The position numbers and the translations under genes are program-made. From JADKAV01 sp963732355 (lineage in GTDB: Bacteria > Actinomycetota > Actinomycetes > S36-B12 > UBA10799), in assembly GCA_963732355.1 (NCBI GenBank), contig CAVSZD010000010.1, positions 446,011 to 510,010 on the forward strand: a stretch of DNA of 64,000 nucleotides. Reading direction: 5' to 3'. The notes beneath the pieces are model-generated. The model had not been told where the DNA came from. It did not search any database and was given only the letters and a program-made list of their open reading frames with translations. This document shows positions 58,399 to 64,000 of the stretch, piece by piece. Position 1 is the stretch's first letter; every line of letters begins with the position of its first letter.

Positions 58399-59415
58399 TC
58401 ATGAACGGCGGCGGCGCCGGACCCACCAGACCAGTAGCACGATCCACACGGGGCTGGTGATCAGGAAGATCCAGCCGACCCATAGCCAGGCCCGCCCCAG
58501 TGCTTCGGTCACACGTTCCCAGGCCGTGGTCTGCTCGCCGTACCGTGCCGCTGCATCGTCGAGCGTGATGAACTCCACGGCGATTCTTGCCTGGGCGACC
58601 TGGTTCTCCAGATAGCGCTGTTGGGCGATCAGCCCGTCGAGTTCGGACTGCCGATCGGTGATGGCGTTCTCCAACCGGATCACCTCGGAGATGGAGGTCG
58701 CTTCGCCGAGCAAGTCCTGCAGCGTGGCGACCGATGCCCGAAGTGCCGAAACCCGGGCCCGCACATCCGAGATCTCCGCGCCGACATCAACTGAGGATGA
58801 ACTGAACTGGATGACCTCGCCCAGCGCGGGGATGGCGCCCACGGCTTCGTCGTAGGCCTGGGCGGGGACCTCAACGGACACGTTGATGCCAGGGCTGACC
58901 GGCACCGGTGGGTACACGGCGATATCGGGGGAGCCACCAGTGACGCCGCTGCCGTCCGTGGTGACGGTCTCGCTGGTGATACGCCCGCCGAGTTCTTCAA
59001 CAGTGCGCACGAAGGAGTCGCGCGCCTCCCGAACATCCTCGGTCGCCACCACCCCAGATGCATCCCGGGCCAGCAACCTTGGTTCTTGGGCGGAATCTGC
59101 GGGCGCCTTCGCGGACTCGCTCACCGGCGCATCGGCCATGGATTCCGGTGCGACCGTCGTGGATTGAGGTGCACTGTCGGCCGTAGTGGTGCCACTGAAT
59201 TGGTCGGCCACCGCAACGGCTCCGACTGTCAGTGCGGCTCCGAGGCAGGCGGCCGCGGCGATCTGTGGCCAGCGCCGACGCGGTGTCTCACGCTGCTCGT
59301 GCAGATCCAAGCGCGCCCAGAGTTCATCCTCTGTTTGGCCGGAGTCGTCGCCAGGGTACGGGTCCAGGGTTTGCAAGGCCGCGCGTAGTTGCTCGTCGGT
59401 GAAGTCAGTCTTCAT
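58399..59415 (-). CDS. DUF4349 domain protein with anti-sigma-like N-terminus
   Basis: 338 residues starting MKTDFTDEQLRAAL. Cytoplasmic N-terminus (about 1-50), one membrane helix (IAAAACLGAALTVGAVAVAD), then the extracytoplasmic DUF4349 region with RDSFVRTVEELGGRITSETV, INVSVEVPAQAYDEAVGAIP and a coiled coil (LENAITDRQSELDGLIAQQR), and a C-terminal membrane helix. It overlaps the ECF sigma gene by 4 bp, so it may act as its anti-sigma partner. Confidence 0.82.
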   Translation of the reverse strand: MKTDFTDEQLRAALQTLDPYPGDDSGQTEDELWARLDLHEQRETPRRRWPQIAAAACLGAALTVGAVAVADQFSGTTTADSAPQSTTVAPESMADAPVSESAKAPADSAQEPRLLARDASGVVATEDVREARDSFVRTVEELGGRITSETVTTDGSGVTGGSPDIAVYPPVPVSPGINVSVEVPAQAYDEAVGAIPALGEVIQFSSSSVDVGAEISDVRARVSALRASVATLQDLLGEATSISEVIRLENAITDRQSELDGLIAQQRYLENQVAQARIAVEFITLDDAAARYGEQTTAWERVTEALGRAWLWVGWIFLITSPVWIVLLVWWVRRRRRS

Positions 59416-59939
59416 GCCAGGTCTCCTTGTGCGGTCGGAGCGGTCAGGAAGGTGCGCAGACGGGTTTTCGCCCGATGCAGCCGAGTGCGCGCGGCGTTCG
59501 GCTCGCAACCGAGTGCAACAGCCAAGTCGGAGGAATCGAGGCCCTCCCAGGCCCACAGGCGCAGAACCTCCTGATCATGCTCGGAGAGTTGCTCCAGGGC
59601 ATCGGCCAGTCCGGTGTGGGCATCCAATGCGTCACTGGACCGGTCTTCGATTGATGGCCCGAGCTCGTGTGCCGCGAGTTTGGCGTTCAGTCGTGTCCTA
59701 CGTTGCGCAGCTCGCTTCGTGTGGGCGATGGTGTGGGCTGCCGTGGCGTACAACCACGGCAACTCCTCAGCCGGCAGATCATCCCTGCGCCGCCATGCCG
59801 TGGCGAAGACCTCGACCACGACGTCCTCGCTGTCTTGTTGATGCATAAGCCGACGTCGAGAGTAGGCGAGGACGGCTGGCGCACAACGCCGGTACATCGC
59901 CTCGAACCATGTCGCATCGCGGGATTGGTCGCCCATCAC
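59412..59939 (-). CDS. ECF-type RNA polymerase sigma factor
   Basis: 175 residues. Region 2 has VLAYSRRRLMHQQDSEDVVV, EVFATAWRRRDDLPAEELPW; region 4 has LEQLSEHDQEVLRLWAWEGL, DSSDLAVALGCEPNAARTRL and HRAKTRLRTFL. ATG 59939. It is followed by DUF4349 with a 4-bp overlap, as in sigma/anti-sigma pairs. Its regulon is unknown. Confidence 0.92.
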   Translation of the reverse strand: MMGDQSRDATWFEAMYRRCAPAVLAYSRRRLMHQQDSEDVVVEVFATAWRRRDDLPAEELPWLYATAAHTIAHTKRAAQRRTRLNAKLAAHELGPSIEDRSSDALDAHTGLADALEQLSEHDQEVLRLWAWEGLDSSDLAVALGCEPNAARTRLHRAKTRLRTFLTAPTAQGDLA

Positions 59940-59969
59940 ATACCTCTATTCCCGGGGGCGGACCATTTG

Positions 59970-60266
59970 TTACACCCGTCCGGGCCACAGGTCGATGTCG
60001 AGCGCTGCTTCCAGGTTGGCGATGGTGGCCAGATCCGGGACAACCTTGCCAGTGATCAGACGCGAGAGGCTGGTGGCGTCGATCCCGGCTGGGGTCGCGA
60101 CGGCCCGCAACGAGAGTCCCCGCCGGGTCATCTCGGCCTGCAGCGTGCTTACGAGTCGGGCGGTCACGATGGCATAGACGGGGCGATTCTGGACGAATGG
60201 TCCTTGAGGCCATCGCCCGTCTGCGCTGATGAAGGACGCTGGCTGTTGGTAAGCGCGCGAAGCCAT
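59970..60266 (-). CDS. XRE-family helix-turn-helix protein
   Basis: 98 residues. The HTH is RRGLSLRAVATPAGIDATSL, SRLITGKVVPDLATIANLEA then ALDIDLWPG at the C-terminus. The N-terminal 35 residues are unusual and may be non-coding if translation starts later in the frame. Thirty bases upstream of the sigma-factor gene on the same strand; co-transcription possible. Confidence 0.75.
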   Translation of the reverse strand: MASRAYQQPASFISADGRWPQGPFVQNRPVYAIVTARLVSTLQAEMTRRGLSLRAVATPAGIDATSLSRLITGKVVPDLATIANLEAALDIDLWPGRV

Positions 60267-60378
60267 GCTGGAAAGTCTGGCAGGTGAGTGATCCCATCTT
60301 CGGCTGAACTCGACCCGCCGGGCGTCAGAAGTCCGGGTTTCAGCGTGCGCTGCAGATCAGCGCTGGCCCGCCACGTGA

Positions 60379-60491
60379 GTTGTCGCGTTGTTGCAGGTCC
60401 GGGTAGGCGGTTGTTGCGTTGTTGACGCCGTCTACGCCCGAAACCAGCAACAACACACCATTGGACGATTGGACCCGTGACAACGCAACAA
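60379..60491. repeat. Palindromic element C2 (nested GTTGTTG arms)
   Basis: An outer left arm GTTGTCGCGTTGTTGCAGGT (from 60379) pairs imperfectly with GGACCCGTGACAACGCAACA near the end. Inside, GTTGTTGCGTTGTTG (60410-60424) pairs with CAGCAACAAC (60445-60454). It lies in the gap 60267-60520, which has no gene. Related in arm composition to C1 at 32.2 kb. Confidence 0.6.
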
Positions 60492-60520
60492 TCCCGGGCC
60501 GCGGCGCCCGAAATCCAAAG

Positions 60521-60901
60521 TCAGGAGGCCGGCTTGACCCTGATCGTGAGCCAGGAGGACTCCAGCGCGCCGCCGTTCTGGGTGACGATCACCCGGATCT
60601 TCTGCTTGCCCGTCGCTGATAGAACGATGCGCATGCTGCAGTTTCCGCCCGCGGAGACGTCACGTTTGGCATTGATCGTTGCCTTCTTCTGAGCCAGTTG
60701 TGCGACGGCGCCCGACCAGTTGACCTTGGGGTTGAGTTGGCATTTGATGCCGAAGAGCTGACCCGCAGTGACGCTGGCCGGCGCCGAGAGCTTCTTGAAG
60801 TCGGGGTCCCCAGCTGCGTTCGCAGCTCCAGCGCCCATGACTAGCGCGCCGCCAGCGACTGCGGCCGTGGCACCCAGCGCCAAGATCTTGTGCATGCTCA
60901 T
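60521..60901 (-). CDS. Small secreted protein, Ig-like
   Basis: 126 residues starting MSMHKILALGATAAVAGGAL, with cleavage near GAANA-AG. The mature beta-rich part has two cysteines (IKCQLNP, NCSMRIVL) likely bonded and a basic C-terminus (VRVKPAS-type ending WLTIRVKPAS). Similar small secreted Ig-like proteins occur elsewhere in this window. The open frame to 60970 is rejected. Function unknown. Confidence 0.7.
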   Translation of the reverse strand: MSMHKILALGATAAVAGGALVMGAGAANAAGDPDFKKLSAPASVTAGQLFGIKCQLNPKVNWSGAVAQLAQKKATINAKRDVSAGGNCSMRIVLSATGKQKIRVIVTQNGGALESSWLTIRVKPAS

Positions 60902-61023
60902 TGCTGTATCCAATCCGCGAGCGTGGTCACGCCCCGCTGCAACCGAGTATGCGGCAGTCAGGTGCGGCATGGACAGCCACGAACGGCTGACATTGGCGCC
61001 GCGTCCCGCTCACCGCCGACGCC

Positions 61024-61105
61024 GTTGGTTGACGTTTGGGTAGTTGGTTGAGGTTCGTCGCCCGACAGGCGTCAACCAACTACCCAAACCCCACCCAACG
61101 CAGGC
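61024..61105. repeat. Palindromic element B1
   Basis: Seventeen-base arms at 61035-61051 and 61072-61088 are perfect complements with a 20-base loop; an outer GTTGGTTGACG (61024) faces a poor copy at the right (CCCCACCCAAC). The right arm contains the stop codon of the small secreted ORF at 61072-61326. A relative of B2 at 62.5 kb. Confidence 0.88.
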
Positions 61106-61326
61106 TCGAGGCGGGAAGGCCCGCGGCCGGCGGTTGCGGCACCGCAGCGGTCAAAATCGCCGTGTGGGACCCGTTGGCGGTGGATCGCAGTGACGGTCCT
61201 GCCCGCCAGCAGTCCGGTCGTGTCGACTGCTACCGGTGTTGGGGCGGCCACGACAGTCGGCGCGAGGAGAACAGATCCGGCCACCGCCACACCGCTCAAC
61301 AGGGCCACGGCGGTTTTCGAGAACAT
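61072..61326 (-). pseudogene. Truncated secreted protein gene ending in palindrome B1
   Basis: 84 residues with a good ribosome site (AGAGGG, eight bases before ATG 61326) and signal peptide (MFSKTAVALLSGVAVAGSVL, cleavage near VVAA-PT). The coding character fades after TGLLAGRTVTAIHRQ, and the last residues GGVWVVG are encoded by the right arm of palindrome B1, where TGA ends it. This suggests loss of the original 3' end. The 61327-61497 gap shows no gene. Confidence 0.5.
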
Positions 61327-61497
61327 GCTGCACGCCCTCTGCCAGACAGTTGCCCGGGGCTCCCGTATCGGGTGGCTTCGCCGGATAGGCGGCCCACCCT
61401 ACGCCGGTTGCGAGGCACCGGAGAAGCATCAGTCAGAGTCGGGGTCTTCCCAGGCGGCCAGTGAAGCTCGAGCGAAGCCCGGTGTGCCAGACCGTCT

Positions 61498-62379
61498 TCA
61501 ACTGCTGGCGGGCGCCGATCCCTGCACCCGTCCGCGCACGAAGAGAAGCAGGACCACGCCAACCACAATGAGGACGAGTGTGAAGGCGCCAGCCCCGGTC
61601 AGGAGGCTGTTGTCGCTACCTCCCGCGGTGATCTCGTCGATACCGCCGGTCGCCAGGATCGTGGTGGGATCGGTGAGCCCATGCAGGATCATCGCGGCGA
61701 CCAGGAAGCCCACCGAGCGCAACGTGAGGTACATCAGCACCCCGAAAGCGAAGGTGTAGCCCACGGTAGGAGCGACAGAGGCGATCGACTGGCCGCTGAA
61801 GAGGTTGACGCTGTGAGACAGGGCGAAGAGAAGCGATGTCAGCGCGGCGACAGCAAACTCGCCGTGTCCACCGTCGCGCAGCATCTTGACACCGATCCCG
61901 CGGTACATGAGTTCCTCGACGAACCCGATCAGCAAACCCGTCGCCATCACCAGGATGACAACGGGCAACGCATTCCTGCCCCAATCGATGCCCAGGACGC
62001 GCAGCACGATCGGTATGACTACCACGACGGGGCCCAGCCACATCCACCACGAGCGGTAGATGCTCTGGCGCGCGAAGAGTTCGCTGGTCCATCCCATGTA
62101 GGTGATGGTGGCGATGAGGATGACAGCGCCCACGATCAGACCGAGGGTGAGCTGGATGAACACCGTGGACACGCTGCTGAGCACCGGCTGTTCGGCGAGG
62201 TCACGGGCGAAAATCAGGGTGAGCCGGCCGACGCCGACGTAGATGACCAGGTAAACAAGCATGAACGCGACGAAACGCCACACTCCGCCCTTGTTCAGAA
62301 ACCCGCGCAAACCGGTCTGCTCCACCGAGGCGCTTTCGGCGCTGGTCGTGGACGTTCTGTCAGAAGTCATAGTTTCCAC
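61498..62379 (-). CDS. CPBP family intramembrane glutamic endopeptidase
   Basis: 293 residues with seven or eight membrane helices. The CPBP motifs are GFVEELMYRGIGVKM (E-E-x3-R), LLFALSHSVNLFSGQ (His) and AAMILHGLTD (His with following Asp). It should cleave within the membrane; bacterial members are known in bacteriocin immunity and prenyl processing, but the role here is unknown. Start at 62379 or MTSDR 62370. A-rich Ser/Thr N-terminus. Confidence 0.88.
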   Translation of the reverse strand: METMTSDRTSTTSAESASVEQTGLRGFLNKGGVWRFVAFMLVYLVIYVGVGRLTLIFARDLAEQPVLSSVSTVFIQLTLGLIVGAVILIATITYMGWTSELFARQSIYRSWWMWLGPVVVVIPIVLRVLGIDWGRNALPVVILVMATGLLIGFVEELMYRGIGVKMLRDGGHGEFAVAALTSLLFALSHSVNLFSGQSIASVAPTVGYTFAFGVLMYLTLRSVGFLVAAMILHGLTDPTTILATGGIDEITAGGSDNSLLTGAGAFTLVLIVVGVVLLLFVRGRVQGSAPASS

Positions 62380-62523
62380 GGTAAACGCGGTCTGTGATGT
62401 CCGCGCTCGCTCTGTGGGGTGTAACTGTTACACCCCGGTGGGAGCATCGTTGTGAGCCTCAACCAGTTCCGCCGGCGGTGAAATGGGTTGGGCCAGGTCG
62501 CAAGGCACTGCGGGCAGGGTCTC

Positions 62524-62625
62524 GTTGGTTGACGCTCGGGTAGTTGGTTGAGGTTCAGGTCGCGACAGGCATCAACCAACTACCCGAACCCCACCGAACT
62601 GCCTGAACGTCAACCAACGCGCGCC
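62524..62625. repeat. Palindromic element B2
   Basis: Outer arms GTTGGTTGACG (62524-62534) and CGTCAACCAAC (62608-62618) are perfect; the inner 16-base arms 62536-62551 and 62572-62587 are also perfect. In the loop, TTCAGG (62554-62559) is complementary to CCTGAA (62602-62607), allowing a further pairing or pseudoknot. Relative to B1, a T-A base pair is replaced by C-G. Lies between divergent genes. Confidence 0.9.
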
Positions 62626-62753
62626 ATGGGCTGCTTCGCCACCACGACCTGCGGCATGCTCGGGTGTGCCATAACGCGCACACGGATCACACACATGACA
62701 GTCTCGGTACTCGTGATCGGAACCTCGATCTCGGCCATGAATCGGGAGCACCT

Positions 62754-63428
62754 GTGACGCAGCCAGCACCATCGTCCGAGCCTCGGATGCGCGCAGAGCG
62801 GCGCTGGCCGATGGCCCTCGCCGTGATGGTTGTCGGGTTCCTCTTCGAACTACTGCCCCAGGACTTCCGGATGTTCCCCGGGTTGTACTTCGTGTACCCC
62901 ACTTTCTTGGCTGTGTTCCTCATCGTGCTCATCGTCGGGGACCCGGGCCGAATCGACCGGCAGCGCCGCTGGCTACGGGTGACGACCGGCTTGATGATCG
63001 CCACCATCACCTTGGCCACGGCCTTCCAAGCAGTACGGCTGGTGGTTGGCATCCTGACCCAAGCGTCATTCGACAGCGCGGGTCAGTTGTTGGCCATCGG
63101 CGGGATCATCTGGGTGTCAAATGTCGTGGCCTACGCCCTCTGGTTCTGGGATCTCGACGCAGGCGGCGCGGCTGCTCGAGCCAACGCCGACACAACGATC
63201 ACACCAGCGTTTGTCTTCCCGGAGCACTCGATGGGCGACCCCGTCCCAGATGGCTGGTACCCGCAGTTCGTCGACTACGTGGCCCTGTCGTTCAACACCG
63301 CGCTCGCCTTCAGCCCCACCGATGTCTCAGCGATCCGGCCCTGGGCGAAGTTGATGATGATCTCCGAGTCCTTGACCTCGCTGGCACTGGGCGCGCTCGT
63401 CATCGCCTACGCGGTGAACATCCTGTAG
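62754..63428 (+). CDS. DUF1345-like membrane protein
   Basis: 224 residues. GTG start; four or five membrane helices, starting with WPMALAVMVVGFLFELLPQD. The C-terminal part FVDYVALSFNTALAFSPTDV then SAIRPWAKLMMISESLTSLA and LVIAYAVNIL resembles DUF1345, a family with ion-channel-like pore segments. The upstream frame to 62664 overlaps the palindrome region and is rejected. Function unknown. Confidence 0.7.
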   Translation: MTQPAPSSEPRMRAERRWPMALAVMVVGFLFELLPQDFRMFPGLYFVYPTFLAVFLIVLIVGDPGRIDRQRRWLRVTTGLMIATITLATAFQAVRLVVGILTQASFDSAGQLLAIGGIIWVSNVVAYALWFWDLDAGGAAARANADTTITPAFVFPEHSMGDPVPDGWYPQFVDYVALSFNTALAFSPTDVSAIRPWAKLMMISESLTSLALGALVIAYAVNIL

Positions 63429-63446
63429 CGCGGCGAGGATCGGGAC

Positions 63447-64000
63447 TCACTTCCCTTTGAATCGGATGGTGGCTGTGGGTCCCGGGCCGCCCGCCCCAAC
63501 AGCGCCGACCTGGAACCGGTACTTCTTGCCCTTCTTCACCTTGGCCTTAAAGGCTGTCTTGGACGTGGTGATCCACGCCTTGTACTTCTTGGCACCTGGC
63601 TTGGAGATACGCAGTCTGTACTCCGTGGCCCCAGACACTGCCTTCCAGGTGATTCTGACCTTGCCCTTGCTCACCTTTGATTTCACTTTGGCGGGCTTTC
63701 CTGGGGTCGGGGTGATGGGCTGCGGTGTTACCGGAGCCTGTGGTGTGACCGCCGAGGAGGCGACGGACGGCGCGGACGTGCCGATGCTGTTGGTCGCTCG
63801 AACTGTGGCGGTATAGGCGGTGCCGTTGGTCAGTCCCGTTATCGTGCAGGTCGTGGCACCGGTGGTTGTGCATGTTGCGCCTCCGGGCGCAGTGCTCGCG
63901 GTGTAGCCAGTGATCGACTGACCTCCGGTGAAGAGTGGCTCCTGCCAGGACACCACGATCTGTCCGTTGCCTGCGGTTGCTGTCACCGTCCGGGGCGGCG
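63447..64000 (-). CDS. Fibronectin type III domain protein (runs off right edge)
   Basis: About 184 codons open to the edge; the 5' end lies beyond it. Two FN3-like domains: one with NGQIVVSWQEPLFTGGQSIT and TCTITGLTNGTAYTATVRAT, the second with KGKVRITWKAVSGATEYRLR and KKYRFQVGAVGAGGPGPTAT. The proline-rich linker PVTPQPITPTPGKPA joins them, and the Lys content is very high. A surface or secreted protein is likely; a signal peptide cannot be seen. Confidence 0.8.
   Translation of the reverse strand, partial: PPRTVTATAGNGQIVVSWQEPLFTGGQSITGYTASTAPGGATCTTTGATTCTITGLTNGTAYTATVRATNSIGTSAPSVASSAVTPQAPVTPQPITPTPGKPAKVKSKVSKGKVRITWKAVSGATEYRLRISKPGAKKYKAWITTSKTAFKAKVKKGKKYRFQVGAVGAGGPGPTATIRFKGK

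Noticed and set aside
61327..61497. Possible riboswitch upstream of the truncated secreted gene
   Set aside because: The sequence has GC-rich hairpins but lacks the conserved core of the ydaO-type c-di-AMP element and of cobalamin or GEMM riboswitches.

Overview
The window is GC-rich, densely coded bacterial chromosome from an actinobacterium (Actinomycetota). The evidence is the actinobacterial family set (DUF3159, DUF3000, an actinobacterial OB-fold protein, HemQ-type haem synthesis, WS/DGAT acyltransferase), an IdeR/DtxR-type iron box, many GTG starts and 4-bp ATGA/GTGA overlaps. As I recall it, gene order and relative orientation match the Mycobacterium tuberculosis Rv2695-Rv2674 block: hydrolase, OB-fold, DUF3159, TrkA pair, permease, TrmA-like methyltransferase, dxs, rnd, DUF3000, hemE, hemY, hemQ, msrB. 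Several small secreted proteins with very basic C-termini suggest an uncultured lineage; I cannot name a genus. No rRNA, tRNA, integrase, transposase or CRISPR array was recognised.

Layout. 0-1.6 kb: edge hydrolase, OB-fold protein, DUF3159 protein and a small membrane protein. 1.6-27.5 kb: a mixed block that interrupts the conserved order. It holds a phosphoketolase, a GTPase, a 72-bp tandem repeat array, a WS/DGAT with a histone-like tail, acyl-CoA dehydrogenase plus phosphotransferase, a Nudix-NYN fusion, a cation efflux protein, a secreted transglycosylase with a CRP-like site, a K+/H+ antiporter pair, an iron-storage pair (Bfd/bacterioferritin) behind an iron box, G6PD and fructokinase, secreted wall-type proteins, a decayed hybrid histidine kinase, uridine phosphorylase, a clavaminate-synthase-like oxygenase and NagZ. 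27.5-32.1 kb: two TrkA proteins, an APC/KimA-like permease and an RNA methyltransferase. 32.4-45.4 kb: aconitase, dxs, a PAS-GGDEF-EAL protein, fadB/fadA, RNase D, a LuxR regulator and DUF3000. 45.6-49.6 kb: a truncated DMT remnant, hemE-hemY-hemQ and msrB. 49.6-54.0 kb: an operon of MoxR ATPase, DUF58 and a TgpA-like transglutaminase that has lost its catalytic triad. 54-64 kb: an accessory tail with long palindromic repeats, a GNAT-like protein, a CGNR regulator with a DMT exporter, a pncA pseudogene, an ECF sigma/DUF4349 operon, an XRE protein, a CPBP protease and secreted proteins.

Functional links. Phosphoketolase, G6PD and fructokinase fit a pentose-phosphate/phosphoketolase route to acetyl-phosphate. 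fadA/fadB, acyl-CoA dehydrogenase and WS/DGAT join fatty-acid oxidation to neutral-lipid storage. TrkA pair, APC permease and KhtT/KhtU-like antiporter suggest K+ uptake and efflux modules. hemE-hemY-hemQ implies the coproporphyrin-dependent haem route.

Quality note. Four otherwise intact genes (about 9.3, 19.3, 27.2 and 29.7 kb) each carry one extra base. This looks more like sequence error than decay. The pncA, histidine-kinase and DMT remnants look genuinely degraded. The most unusual non-coding content is a set of long dispersed palindromes in at least three sequence families (32.2, 54.1, 54.2, 58.3, 60.4, 61.0 and 62.5 kb).
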